This document shows, in pieces, positions 1 through 12,240 of a DNA stretch of 64,000 bases. Where the stretch lies: positions 707,671 to 771,670 of the forward strand of contig CAJSYZ010000002.1 of the NCBI GenBank assembly GCA_910574455.1, read 5' to 3'. The notes beneath the pieces are model-generated. The model did no database searches. It was given only the letters and a program-made list of their open reading frames with translations, and was not told where the DNA came from. Numbering within the stretch: position 1 is the stretch's first letter; every line of letters starts with the position of its first letter. This stretch comes from Trichaptum fuscoviolaceum. Lineage: Eukaryota; Basidiomycota; Agaricomycetes; Hymenochaetales; Trichaptaceae. Both the position numbers and the translations under genes were made by a program.

Positions 1-2823
1 TATCCTTGAAATCCTCGACTTCTTTGCTGTCATTATCCTTATCCTCCTTGCACTTACTACTTCTAGTAGCGCCCTCGCCATATGTATACTCGCCGCTCGC
101 ATCCGCGTCTCCAACGTCAAGATACAGGGAGAAATCCCTGCCAGTGACACCCGATCCAACAAGTTCGGTGTTCTTTCCCGCACTAAAATCTTCAATGGAA
201 TTGTAAGCTGCTAGGTGGGATCGGACCTTCTCCCAGTTTGATTCAGTAAAAAACGAGGAATTCGACAATAAGTTAACATAGTCGTCCGTATGAGGCTGCC
301 ACAGAGCACTGGTGAAGTACCACTCAGCGCCACCAAACTCTTCTTTGATCTTTTGCAACCGGGCCACCTGCTTGTCGATTGCAACCTTGACCTGTTCATG
401 AGAAGTTCAGCGAATAAAGCCACTATAAGAACTGAAGTAGATAGATACCGCGGTTGCCGCAAGAGCGAGGGCACCGATAGGCTTTCCTATTGTGTTTTTG
501 TCCAGTACTTTATGCCGACCCAGGGCCAAGACTAGGTGTACGGACAACACTGAGATTACAAGATCAGAGCAGAACAACCCTTGCTTCTGTACTTTCAGAG
601 TCAATGCAGGGACACGAAGGGAGACATGGGGCAAATTTACACATACCTTATCCATACTATGCCAGCATTCCCAGAGGAATGGTTCAGCTTTCTTCTTGTC
701 GACCATCGTCTGCAACATCTTCACAATTTCTTCGGTCTCCACTGACTTAGAACGCTCGTTGCCGATGAAACTCGAAATTGATTGTTCGGCTTTCTCGAAC
801 AACTTCTTGCGCCAACTATCAGAGCATCTCTGGGCTGCCTACAGGGCAGATCATACTTGATTCAAAATGGCCGATGTAAGACAATAAGGGATGACTCAAC
901 TAAAGAACAGATGTCGGCCAATTGCGTGTCGTAACTAAGTTCGACAGAATCAAACACCTTCCCCCACAAGGTTCCGATGGACTTATTGTCCGGGTTTTGC
1001 CATGGAGTTGTGGACTTTCCAACTGCGCGATAAAGCGAAGGCAGAAGAATGTGAGTCCAGCCTGCCTGAGTTCCGGGAGGGAGACACTGATTCGTTGCCC
1101 TTTTTTTGCCGGGAACGCGGGATCCCTCCCTTCCGATACTATTTCTATCCTTGTCCTCAAGCCCTACAGATGTCTGCATTTCTGCAAGTTAGTGGATGTA
1201 TATCATAGATATGATTTGATTAACGCACAGAGCTAGTAGTCCGAGAGACTTTGCGATGACCAAGATGAGCCTTGGTTGCGAGCACTTCGGGTTCAGGACT
1301 GATGGATACTGTCGTCATCGCAGGTGATTGTGCTCGTGGTGTTAGCGACACCTCACAACCACTTGCCTGTTAAAGGAGCCATGAATTAGTACACGAATCA
1401 ATTGCAGCAATTAGCTCACACTTGCAATATGTTGCGCATGAGCCGCCAGAGACCTCTTCAAATTGCGAATAGAAGTCGTAGATTTTATCTGTAGCAATTA
1501 GAGGAATTGTTACCAAGGAAAGCTCGAAGAGAATCAAATACCAGTAAATCAGCCTGAGAATGACTGTCTTGCAGTTTACTCTTGTTACTTAGTAGTAGGA
1601 TTCAAATCCTAGTCGCTAAATCAGAAAATGATATGAAATGGAGATTAGATAGGATTAACACTAACTGTCGAGGCAACCTGTGATGCCGGCTTCTTCGTAT
1701 ACATGTTCATGCTAGCCTGTTTTAGATAGTAAGGAAGTGATTTGAATATTGGGTGAAAATGCAAGAATTACCACGGCATGCGAGTTAGAGTCCGGCGGTG
1801 ACTTCCTCTTCTTATTATTCGCGATCATGCTGTCCTACAATAAGCAAAGCTTAGTAGACGACCAGATCCTTGCCAAAGAAAGGGGTGCAGAAAGTTGTCC
1901 TATTGAGTGTCGATGCCTACACATACCTGCATCTGCAGATACAACGCCGGCGATTGCTCTCTATGTCCATCGACAGTAATACCCTCCTGACGAGATGACA
2001 GGTGAGTAGTGAGGGGGTAAAAGCAGAATAAACTTACCGTTACATCAAGCTGGGAGTTGGCGATTCTCTGCATTTTCGCGCCCTATTCAGAGTACGGTTT
2101 GGTAAGTAATGAAGGAAAGATATGTCGACGCCGAAGGCCACAAGAAAGTCCGGCACCAGATCCATGCTTTGATGTGAAACACTCACCTGAACGGCCGATT
2201 GTCTCCTGATATTCTTCTTCTCCAGAGCACAAAGAAGGAAGGATAAGTAGCGCGAACGAAGCAAGACATTATGATGCCACTTACCAACGTTGTATGAGCC
2301 TGCAACTCGGAGAGAGTGTCGCGGGATAGCTTCCTTTTCTTCGATTTATTGCTGGCACCATCCTGTTACAATACAGAAACATTGTTATTTAGCCATTGTT
2401 GTGCACGAGAGTCGGCCGATGCATAGTCGCTGTGAATCGAATGATTTCTTTGAACTTTAAGCGGCACTCACATTGGCTTGGGGCGGTATTGTAAGTCTCC
2501 TCGCGTCCTTACAAAACGCACAATCAAAATATTAAGATTTCATCTGCCAATCTAGTAAATGCTTTAACCAACTCACATTATCAGTGTCGGAGTCAACAAT
2601 ATGTGCCGTCTGTCGCTCGCTCGCTAAGTTATTCTTTACGCCTTGAAAACTCGTGAGGGTTACTGTCTCTCCTTCATCCTCCCAAGGACTAAAGTTTGCA
2701 TCGTCTTGCACCGAGGTGGGGAGCCTAATTTTTTCTTGCGTCAGCCAGGCTCACAACTTGTGACAAATATAAGGATGTGAGCGTTATAAGTGAAGAAGCT
2801 GCAACGTTTGGGTTCCGGAGCAT
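1..2823 (-). CDS. Hypothetical multi-exon protein, 3' end outside the window
   Basis: I do not recognise the family. Protein-like reading frames on the minus strand alternate with GT-AG introns. Pieces seen, in coding order, are an acidic stretch (about 2,715-2,590) ending at a donor, a basic stretch with KKNKSKKRKLSRDTLSEL-like composition (about 2,370-2,285), a block around 1,150-900 containing SIGTLWGKVFDSVEL, a block around 820-640 ending in FLWECWHSMDK before a GTATGT donor, and a block around 540-200. The last block holds one hydrophobic segment (GALALAATAVSIYF) that could be a membrane span. The ATG at 2,823 is a guess: it is the first plausible start and lies directly beside the short-palindrome cluster at 2,838-3,110. 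Exon joins are uncertain. The gene sits in the Plavaka district and may be element cargo rather than a host gene. Confidence 0.4.
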
Positions 2824-2837
2824 GATGATCTTGAAGA

Positions 2838-3110
2838 AGTGTGGCACGGCACCCGGGCCGCCACGGTCACTGCCAGCCAGTAGTACTAGTAGTGCCAGTG
2901 GCACTGCACGCGTGGCACGCTCAGGCTGCCACTGGCAGTGGCGGGCGCATTCACTGGCAAATTTGTAAGTAGTACTCAGGCTACTAGTAGTACTAGTACA
3001 ATGATAAGCTTCAAGTAGCTGAGTTTAAATCAAGCTTCACACTCACTATCAACTTGAATTTGTTTGAACTTGAAACTGATCTTTCGTACTACGATGCCAA
3101 CGGTTGACTA
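2838..3110. repeat. Short-palindrome cluster upstream of the first gene
   Basis: Dense overlapping copies of GCCAGTGGCACTG-like, ACTAGTAGTACT and CTCAGGCTGCC words, followed by TTCAAGTTGAA-like words at about 3,010-3,080. It lies between the start of the minus-strand gene at 2,823 and the stop of the coiled-coil gene at 3,125. The same words recur in the other spacers listed below. Confidence 0.75.
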
Positions 3111-3124
3111 GTACGACTTCAGAC

Positions 3125-4130
3125 TCACGAGTCAATATCTTCTACTATCTTCCCTGCGATCTCAGGATTTCTGCCCTCTCCGCCGAAGAAAGTGGATCCA
3201 TCTGTGTTGCGAAGTGCCCTGACAGGTCGCTTTGTCTTTTCGTTCCGTTTCGACGTATTGGGCGAGTCTATCATGTCTGTTTCCTCACCAGAAAGACTGC
3301 TGTCCTGTCCTGCAAGCGTACTATGATAGCCAGTGCTTCCTATGATACGACTTGAAGCCTTTGCGCCCTGCACGCGAGTACGGAAAGGAAGTGCACCTCT
3401 GTTGTCCTTTTTCCTCGCCTTTTTTGCGCGCTCTCTATTTGGTCCATCGGAATTGGCTGCATCATAACGTGAGTCAATATGTTCATCTTTCGAAACCTAA
3501 AGTCGTAAAGGTAATGCAACTTACGAACATAAAAGTTTGCGTTGCCTTCAGCTTCACAAAAGCTGCCTTTTTCCTCGTTCGTTGAACCTGCAATGCCAAT
3601 ATCTCGTAACTCGACTGTCGATGTCTTGAAGATAAGGACTCACTAGCTTCAGGAGTGTCTTTCGGTTTTTTTAGCCCTCGTTTGTCAGTGCCAGCCAGCT
3701 TAGGTGCAGTTGAGCCCATCTGGGTGCGAGTGTCAAGAGCCTTCGACAATTTTTTCTCAAGCTCCATCGTCTCCAGTATTGCTGTTTCCTGTTGCTCTGC
3801 TGCAGCTCTCTTTTTGCGTACCTTCTCAGATGCCTCTTGATCTTTTGCTGCCCGTTTCCGTTCCGCATCGAGTTTTCTCTTCTCTCTCGCATCCGCGGCT
3901 TGTTGAGCCGCAGCTTCGCGCAGAGCTGCCCGTTCTTCCTTCTGTTTTCCCTTCTCCTCCTTTTCCCTCAATGCCTCACCACGCTTTGAGGCCTGCTCTT
4001 CTCTCCTTCTCTCCTTCTCTTCTTTCTCCCTCAATACCTCCTCTTTCGTTCGACGTGTTCTGAGTTTATTGACTATGGCTCCCGGGTGCTGATCGCTATT
4101 CTTAGCCCGCGTCTGTCTTCGAGTTGACAT
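3125..4130 (-). CDS. Charged coiled-coil protein, possible transposon cargo
   Basis: Three exons are supported on the minus strand: 4,130-3,644, 3,587-about 3,525 and 3,456-3,125. The introns have GTGAGT/CAG and GTAAGT/CAG boundaries. The start is the ATG opening MSTRRQTRAKN. Residues about 25-125 are almost entirely K, R, E, A and Q with heptad spacing (for example REKEEKERRREEQ), predicting a long coiled coil. The C-terminal exon is polar and ends EDIDS. Basic/coiled-coil proteins of this style are common next to transposases in mushroom genomes, as I recall, but no catalytic motif is visible and I assign no function. It is divergently arranged with the Plavaka transposase, sharing a 593-bp spacer full of short palindromes. 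Confidence 0.6.
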
Positions 4131-4179
4131 TCTTGTGCAGTGTTTCAAGTCGAGGCACGCTGACAGGTGCTATGGGTTT

Positions 4180-4720
4180 TGATGCCAGTGGTGAATCGAG
4201 TCAAAGGTGCAAGTTGAAGTTGAAGTTGGAGGTGAGGGCGCCTATTCAAGGAAAATTTACGCCCACTTCAACTTGTCGCACTGCCAGTGCAGTGCCACTG
4301 CTGGCACTGCCAGTGGCAGCCTGCCTGAGCCTGAGCCTGAGTGACTCTGAGTCATGATTGGCAGTCTTCAAGTTAGGCTGACTCGGAATGAGCCTGACTC
4401 AGACTCGGACTCGGACACTCGGATACTCAGGCTAGCTCTATTACTACTAGTACTATCACAGTTCTACTGGTACTACTACTAGTAGTACTCAGGCTCAGGC
4501 TGGCGGTGGTGCCACTGAGTCACTGGCAGGCTGTGGCAACTCAGGCTACCGGTATTACTACTAACTTCAAGTTGTTACGCGGGCGTCACCACTGAGCGTG
4601 CCATTCAGCTTTAAACCCAACTTCAAGTTAGTATTTGCGCTCGTTCCTACTTCAAGCTCAACTTGTTGTCAGCACTGCCGGCCGCCTCACGTACAATAGG
4701 CTCTGTTCAAGTTACTGGAA
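4180..4720. repeat. Short-palindrome cluster in the divergent promoter of the coiled-coil gene and transposase
   Basis: The spacer between two divergent start codons (4,130 minus, 4,724 plus) contains all five words: AAGTTGAAGTTGAAGTT at about 4,212, GCACTGCCAGTGCAGTGCC at about 4,278, CTGAGCCTGAGCCTGAG at about 4,324, ACTCGGACTCGGACACTCGG at about 4,400 and ACTACTAGTAGTACTCAGG at about 4,474. I see no obvious TATA box, so the words may be the promoter. They could also be subterminal transposase-binding repeats of the CACTA type. Confidence 0.75.
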
Positions 4721-4723
4721 CTA

Positions 4724-7700
4724 ATGCCGGTAACTCGGCGAAGGCCCAAACCCGTTCATCTTACAGATATTTTCCCCCCGACTATTCGATGCACCTTCTC
4801 CTGCTGCAGCAGGAGGTTCAAGAATCAATCCGCAAGAACAAGACATGAATATTCAGCTCACCCGTCATCATTTGCAATAAGACCTGCTTCTTGTGGTTAC
4901 GACTCGGATTCCTCACCCAATGAACCCGCCCGACCTCCGACACCTCAACCTCTTCCCGGCTCTCCTGAACTTCCAACAGATTTGGAGGGCCAACATGAAG
5001 ATGAAAGCGGCTGCAACTCTTCAAGTTACGACTGCGACATTTCTATACTCACACAGGATATCTCAATGCTCAGCATAGGCCGAGACGAGCTGCTTCAAGA
5101 TTTAGACGGTCCTGATTACCTGTCCCATGCTGTCACTGGCAATGACGAACTTGAAGACCAAGACCTATCTTCTGCTGATTCGGATTCCGACATTGGAGAT
5201 TATGAAGAGAACAATGATAACTTAAAAGTGTATCACAGATATTTAAATGGTGCGCGCTAAGTATGATCCCCGGTCTGCTGTAGCATTCTGACACCAAATA
5301 TCGTGCAGCCACTCCATGCGATGAAGAAGGGAACTTCTTGGAAAAAGAAAAACCGCCCGTTTTACGGAACGAACCTGCGTCAAATGACTGGTTTCCCTAT
5401 TCGTGCCGAGCAGATTTCGAGCTCGCAGATTTTCTCTATCGCGAAGAGCAAATGTCTGCTGGCAACATAACAAAGCTTCTCGGAATTATGAAGGCTTATC
5501 AACTAATTCAGTCCACGGAGAACGCACAATCTGTTGAATTGGGCGCGACAGATCCCAACTTCGATGACTCAGATCTGGATACAGCTGGTACACTGCTCGA
5601 TGGAGATGCACAAAATTTGTACAAGATCATTGACACTACAAAAGTCGGTGATGTATCTTGGAAATCCTTCAGTAACTTCTACACTAACAACAAGGGCCAA
5701 AAAGCGTCAAATGAGAACATCGAGTCATGGAAGAGGAAAGAATATGATGTATGGTATCGGGATCCTTTGGAAGTGATCCGAAATTTGGTGGATAATCCGG
5801 CTTTAGAAGGCGAATTTGACTTTGTCCCGTTTCGTGAATTTCAGCCAAAGGAGGACACCGATAATATCAATGACAAAGAACGAGTATTCAGAAATTACAT
5901 GTCCGGAAATTTTGCTTGGGAACAGGCTGTAAGTCATGACTCATTAACTCGCACAAAAAATACTTATTATCCTTGATGTAGAACGAGATCTACGCAGAAG
6001 ATAAAGCAGTCCATGGATCTATGTTCGTCCCAGTCATTTTAGGGAGCGATAAGACAACGGTTTCTGTTGGAACTGGCAATAATGAATACTATCCTTTGTA
6101 TCTTTCGATTGGGAATGTATCAAACAAGGCCCGGCGGTCCCAGAAACTGAATACAGTCCAGCTCATAGCATTTCTGGCAATACCAAAGAGTATGTGTTAA
6201 TAGTGATCTATTCGATTGCCAGTGAGTTCTGATGCTTTGTAGCTGAGCGGCAATACGAAAAGTCAGATGACTTCCGGCGTTTTCGACATCAGATTTTTCA
6301 TTCGTCTATATCGAGGATCTTAAACTCGCTGAAAACCGCAATGATCATGAACACTCAGAAAACCATTCTCCGGTGCCCTGATGGTCACTTGCGTAGGTCA
6401 GTTTTCGGACTCGGCTCATATATAGCCGATTATCCGGAACAGGTCAGCCTTTGCGCCATATGCACTGGATGGTGCTGCAAGTAAGTAATACCGCCCTCAG
6501 GCTTTCCTGAAATCAAGCTCTGTTGCGATGACTTACTTTTGACATTATAGATGCACAGCGCCTCACAAGGACCTCGATAATCCGGAATTTGTATCAATTC
6601 CTCGAACAAAAGAGCTGCACGAACGATTGATAGAACAGGTAGACGTCAACAACATGAATAAAGCAACAATTCGGAAAGAGTACGGATTCCACCAGGACAT
6701 TGTGGTACGTGCTTCAAATTATTCATTGGATGCGTATATTGCAACTGATACGTTGCTCCGTAGCCTTTCACCAATGACATTCCGCGCGCAGATATATGCG
6801 ATCTCATATCTCCGGACCTGCTGCACCAAATCATCAAAGGCGTCTTCAAGGATCATCTTGTCGAGTGGATATGTCAGAGCTTGACCACGTCAGAGCTGGA
6901 CATTGTGGATAAAAGGTGCTGTTTTTTCACAAGTTGTTTAATGTGAATACCGTTGCTAATCTCCGCGTAGAATCAGAGTCGCTGCTCCTTTTCCTGGACT
7001 TCGCAGATTCCCCGAAGGCCGAGGCTTCAAGCAATGGACAGGCAATGATTCTAAGGCACTTATGAAAGTTTGTGACCTTTTTATCTTGTTCGAGGCAGTG
7101 GTTTGCTGATATTTGATGCAATTTGCTAAGGTGTACCTTCCGGCTATCGTGGGCATTGCGCACGATGATATGATTCGCGCATTGAGTGCATTTCTAGACT
7201 TTTGTTACCTTGTGCGTCGGTACACGATTACAGCCTCAACTCTTGATCAAATCGAAGCCTCTTTGGATCACTTTCACCGTTATCGGCAAATATTCATAGC
7301 TAAGGGCATCCGGGATAACTTTTCACTACCACGACAGCATGCTATGGTCCATTATCCAACATTGATCCCTCTGTTCGCTGCACCGAGTGGACTGTGCTCA
7401 TCGATTACAGAGAATAAACATATTTATGCGGTCAAAGAAACATGGCGACGCTCGAACAGAAATGATCCCTTGGGCCAGATGATCACAGCAAATCAACGAC
7501 TTAGTAAACTTATTGATCGAGGTCAGACTTCAAACGGCGTGGAATGCTAGACGATACGCTATCTGAGGCTACGTGGAAAGTTTTGCGAGATGTTCTGCGG
7601 AAGAATATGTCAGAGCCGGAGGAGGAGGATGCTGAGAGGATCCCGAACCAGAGGGAGCAGATGCAGTGTATTGGTGTGGCAGGAGCAGCCAATGATACAG

Positions 7701-8786
7701 ATAATTTCTTCGATGGCATTGTGGGTAATCAAGAACACAACGAAATTGCTGACCTGGATGATTTCGGCAGTTCATCAGTGGAAGGACTGCAGAGTAGTGT
7801 GGTTCTTCATGATGTGGAAAATACAGAACATCGGTTCCGCTTGGGTGGTAGAAGCGACCCTTCAAGCTTAATATTAATGGCTTCAAAACAACGTTAGTAA
7901 CACGAGCTTGAAGTTGTGGCGCTGGACATCTGACTTCTTCGTTGTTATCCTTACAGAGTCCAGTAAGCTGTACCCCAAACAGCTCAATGCTCTTGTGACA
8001 ATGAAAGGCCATCCGGAACTCCGGCGGCTCCGACAACTCATCAAAATATACTTATTCTGCAAGTACGAACGGTGCAACTTGAACGAATTAGGATACTACG
8101 ACCTCGGAAGCGCTTCTGACAGCCTGATAGAAGCCGAACAACACTTTGCACTGGACATGGGCAATGACATTGCCATCTTCCATTCAGCTACCGCGTATTT
8201 CGCCTACCGCGGCGAATCGATTCCTATAGAGCAAGCAATGAGGGAGGTGATCAGGTCCAATTCCTCTTGGCGCGGAAAACCACGACGTGATGTCGTTCTT
8301 GTCCAAGTTGATTCTCGCAAAAAGGGGTTTGCGGGCATGCAAATTGCTCGGGTTATGCTTCTTTTCTCCTTCACCGCCAACGGAGAACGCCAGGAATGCG
8401 CCCTCGTCCAGTTTTTCAAGAACATTGGAGACTCACCTGACATAAAAACAAGAATGTGGATAGTCGAGCCAGAGTATGAGTCAGAGACCTCTACCGCGTG
8501 CCACTGGCAGCGTATTGGAAATTGCCGTCAACTGAGTGACAATGACACCTCAGGCTCAGGCTACCACCGTCACGGTGACTCCAAAACTCCAAAGTTATCC
8601 GTGATAGCTCTAGGGAGTATCTTCCGTTTAGCTCACCTCCTTGGGGTTCCAAAGGGTGATGAATGTCCTCCGAAGTCATTGACACCTGAGGAGTCCCTGG
8701 ACTTTTACGATAGATTCTATGTTAACCGATTTGCTGACATGCACATGCATGAAACATTGTACGAAAGTAGACAACAACTTGAATAA
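4724..8786 (+). CDS. Plavaka-family transposase (CACTA-related), one apparent frameshift
   Basis: Cut-and-paste transposase of the Plavaka group typical of Agaricomycetes, expected to act on the DNA ends of its own element. The start ATG opens MPVTRRRPKPVHL. A C2H2-like finger follows (FSCCSRRFKNQSARTRHEY), then an acidic linker. Introns are visible at 5,250-5,308, 5,929-5,981, about 6,191-6,241 and several later sites up to about 7,972. Family-typical blocks occur in order: SCRADFELADFLY, KEYDVWYRDPLEVI, PVILGSDKTTVSVGTGN, YYPLYLSIGNV, RCPDGHLRRSVFGLGSYIAD, LDFCYLVRRY, HAMVHYP and VLVQVD. The reading frame slips by -1 at about 7,520-7,525. The continuation DFKRRGMLDD is what the family has, so one base seems to be missing. 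About 35 residues at 8,480-8,590 are an in-frame insertion made of the short-palindrome words. Otherwise the copy is full length. Confidence 0.9.
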
Positions 8787-8807
8787 AGATAAGCCCTCAT
8801 TTAGCTA

Positions 8808-8831
8808 AACTAATACTAGTACTACTAGTAC

Positions 8832-8866
<35 letters not shown>

Positions 8867-8871
8867 CTAGC
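8808..8871. repeat. ACTAGTAGT-type simple repeat after the transposase
   Basis: A run of TAG/CTA triplets just beyond the transposase stop, starting with alternating ACTAGTACT words and continuing as about ten TAG units. It is the simplest form of one of the five spacer words and may mark the element's 3' subterminal region. Confidence 0.8.
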
Positions 8872-9466
8872 GTGGACTCTCCCGAGTTATAAATTAAAAT
8901 TCAAACATACTAGAAGTGACAAGAATGACGAAGAAACTTTAAAATAATTATCAAAAGTAAAGAACGATTTCCAGACTGTTGCATGATATGAACAATTGCC
9001 GCATGGGATCAACACAAGTACAAAGGGATTGCAAATAAGAACAAGAGGATTCAGCCTAAAAGTCCAAGCGTGTCGCCAGCGAACGCCCTACACAATGTTG
9101 GCTTGCCTATCACACTGAATCCGATGCGCCATCTCCGATAGGATTAAGTTTATCGAGAAGATACAGCAAAATCGCGTAGTCCTCACAGAAAGACGAGCCA
9201 TGAAGTGCTGTAGAGATGAAGCAGTCGAGCTCGTCCTCTGTCGCAACAAGTTCCTGCTTGTTGCTATCATAGTCGGCATCGCGTCCACGAAGAGCCATGA
9301 CTATCGTAGCCAATCTCTTTTCCTCTTCGACTTTGTCAAACCGATGAGGCGTGTCGATGGGGCTGGTGGTATCGACACTTCCTTCTGACTGTGAATCATT
9401 ATTTTCCACGAGAGTCCCGTTGTCGAGCAGAATATTTAGAAGTGCGTCGTTGGTGAGGATCATTAG

Positions 9467-10277
9467 TGTCACGACGTGACATAACCCTTTCCCCTTCGGG
9501 GCGCATCCCGGGGATTTTCCCAAATCCCGCTTGGGATATCTTGCCCTCGGGAAATATCCCGGGGCATTCCCTTCGGGATTTATCCCGGGGTCCATTCCCT
9601 TCGGGTTCTCTCCCTTTCGGGATTTATCCCGGGGTTCTACCCTATGGACTTTCCCGAAGTCCCTTCTCCCTCTTCCTCATGTCTCCCTCATGTTCCCTCA
9701 CCTGTTTCCCTCATTCCTCCTTCATTACTCCGATTTACCAATGCCCCTACACATGTCCTGTCACTCCTTTGTTATTCCTTTCCAATTCCTGTCTTAGTCT
9801 TACATGTGTGAGGCCTCATTGCCTACCGCATTGCCCGCATCCCCGATTTTCCCACGCTTCCGGAATCCCGGTATCTCTGTCCTTTCTCTATATAAACCCA
9901 TAGCATTTGTACATAGATACCTTGACTCGAATATCATAAGTCTTTGGGCCTAGCTAGTGGCCAGGCTTTCGAGATCCACCATGCCTTTGTCTTGTCTCCA
10001 AATCTAGCTTGCTTTTGTCTAGTGCTCTAGACTATCTTTTGTGTTTGACCCGGACGTCTCGAGCCTTGCGCGGGAGCACCCCGAAGTCCCCTCGTCGTCG
10101 GTCACCTTGGTCGGATGCCGGAAGCCCCGGATCCTGGTTATACTCGTCTCTCGTCTCTGTTCTCTTTGCTTTGCTCTTAGATTCGATCTCGCAGGACATC
10201 ATGTCTCGATAGGCATGATCTCATTTGTTTACGATAGACAAGACACCACAAGGCATGCATCGGGTCCAAGCCTGACA
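9467..10277 (+). repeat. 5' LTR of the non-autonomous element
   Basis: 811 bp. The U3 part (9,480-9,660) is a string of CCCGGG-centred palindromes such as TTCGGGATTTATCCCGGGG, repeated about three times. The promoter and predicted RNA start lie in its last third. Confidence 0.95.
9889..9896 (+). promoter_or_regulatory. TATA box in the 5' LTR
   Basis: TATATAAA. It lies 35 bp upstream of 9,924, where the self-priming complement predicts the RNA start. The 3' LTR has the same box at 13,489-13,496. Confidence 0.7.
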
Positions 10278-10279
10278 GT

Positions 10280-10290
10280 ATATTCGAGTC
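10280..10290 (+). other. Self-priming primer-binding site
   Basis: ATATTCGAGTC begins two bases after the 5' LTR and is the exact reverse complement of 9,924-9,934 (GACTCGAATAT), just downstream of the TATA box. The pairing is 11 nt and stops at both ends, the length used by Tf1. I see no tRNA-like TGG primer site here. Confidence 0.7.
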
Positions 10291-11131
10291 CTCCTACTGC
10301 GAGTTCGAATTACTGACTCCCCGCAGGGAGCATACCTTCTAGATGGTTATTTTCTTTATTTTATCTTCCTATTAATCATCCATTTTACTTCGAATTCTAA
10401 TATCCAAGTTCCTGCGTGAATGCGCGCAGTTCATTCAATGTAGCGCATATGCGCTTTCACCCCATCCAAATCCGGCCATCACTTTCTCCTCACTCCCCCA
10501 CCATCGATTTCAAGAACACCCCCTTCCTCCCTTTTAAACCCCAACAAAAACTTCTGAAAACCTCCTTTCATTCTTACTCTTGAAACTTCTCCACTTTTTC
10601 CCCCGCGTTTCTCAATATTTCCGGCCCCGCAACACGCGCAAGACGACAACCCCGCATACTTCGACAACTCTCACCTCGAAATCCACATCCTCCGCATCAA
10701 CAATCCGCGCGATTTGCTTGAGACATTCCCAATGGTCTCTGGATGCTGCTGGGAATGGTTTCTGAGGACTGGAAGAACTACTTGATATTCAGATCGAGAA
10801 TTGGCAGTGGCGCGTTCTCGTCAATGAGGTACAGGCAACACCTCAGACGCTTTGGAAACAGCAGCCTCCGGGCTGTCTGAATTCATTGGCAATGACAGGA
10901 CCGCTCTTCGCGAGTCGTCCTTGTCTGTCGCAGAATCATCTGTCAACGCAGAGTTGATTGCCCTCCTCTGGTTTTCCGACCGAACCCCCTGCGTGCTTGC
11001 GCACGTACTCCATCAACATCCGCGCCTTCGCCACTTATTGAAGGCCCCAGATAAGAGGGGAGATAGTAAACCCCTATTCCTCTCATTTGACATCCCGAAG
11101 ATCATTCTCGCAACTTACTCTGGTCGCCGTC

Positions 11132-11606
11132 GTCTCCTGGTTGAAGTTTGCCGACTCGAGCAATGCCTGCGGCACTACTGGCACCCCCGCTAGCCCGCGC
11201 GGACGACTGGACCAAACAATCGCTGGCGCGCTGCCGCTCTCCTATGTCTCCTGGTTGGAGTTCGCCAACTCGAGCGATGCCTACGGCGGTATTGCCATCC
11301 CCGCTGGCCCGCACGGACGACTGGAGCAAACAATCGGCGACGGGTCGCCTCCTTCGCCTTTAGCCACGATTGGCACGGTCATGTATTGCCTTCAAAGCGT
11401 CTGCGGGCGCAAGCCTCATTGCCGCCGTCCTCGCCGTCCTGACACGTCGCACGGACGATTGGAGCAAACAATTGGAGGTCATGAGCGGCGTCGCCAACCT
11501 CGCCCTCATCCACGTCGCCCGGCTACATGTATTGCCTTCAGAGCATCTGCGCTTTCCATTGACGGTGCGCACGCCTCACATCGACGGACGATTGGAGCAA
11601 ACAATC
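11132..11606 (+). repeat. Internal repeats of the non-autonomous LTR element
   Basis: A 114-bp unit beginning GTCTCCTGGTTG occurs twice in tandem (11,132 and 11,246). Its tail, GGACGAYTGGAGCAAACAAT, recurs four times (11,201, 11,315, 11,453, 11,586). Frames across it give repeated GRLEQTI-like peptides, but there is no credible protein. These may be packaging or binding sites, or simple amplification. Confidence 0.8.
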
Positions 11607-12240
11607 TACAACCTTGGGCAGACCGCAGATACAAACGTTGAAGCTTGCCAATTGGACCGACAACCAGCATAGGACGCTATGGCACTGCTGGATGAAGTTG
11701 CACCCAGTGCCATAATCAACCCTCGCTTATGGACGCTTTTCCGCACATCCACTGATCGAATTCCGCTCTAACTTGGAGGATTTGTTGGTGGAACTGGGTA
11801 GATTGGTTGGGCGAAGTTTCAGGGCTATCGGTGCAGTGCTTGTTGCTCTACATCACTTTTGGTGCTCACCATCTTGGCATTGAGTCTCCCCCTCATTCCT
11901 CAACATCTGTCGATTCGTTCGCGTTCTCCTTGCGCACACACGTTTTCCTACACTAGGAAATACACCTCACGAAGTTTCGAACGTATCGGCAAAGATCTGA
12001 GGCTTTGGCACCCTTATCAGTGTCAGACCTGCTCCCTTCCCCCATTTTCGCCTCTCCTCAACGATTGCGAAGCAACTACTGGGCCGATTTCTGCGCGCAA
12101 GACACCATTCTCTTCTGCCAGTCGCACCCTTTCCATACGTGCAACAATCGCGCCGATCCGCTGAGTTTTGAGCTCACGGCGGTCTTGTTGGTTCGACATC
12201 ACCACCACCACACCTTCCCCCTTTTGGCCGAAAAGATCGC

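Noticed and set aside
1585..1625. TAGGATTCAAATCCTA, resembling a tRNA T-arm
   Set aside because: Stem and loop lengths do not fit, and no anticodon or acceptor arms were found around it.
9466..9903. Plus-strand open frame within the LTR, repeated at 12,751-13,503
   Set aside because: It lies in LTR U3 sequence made of CCCGGG palindromes and has no protein character.
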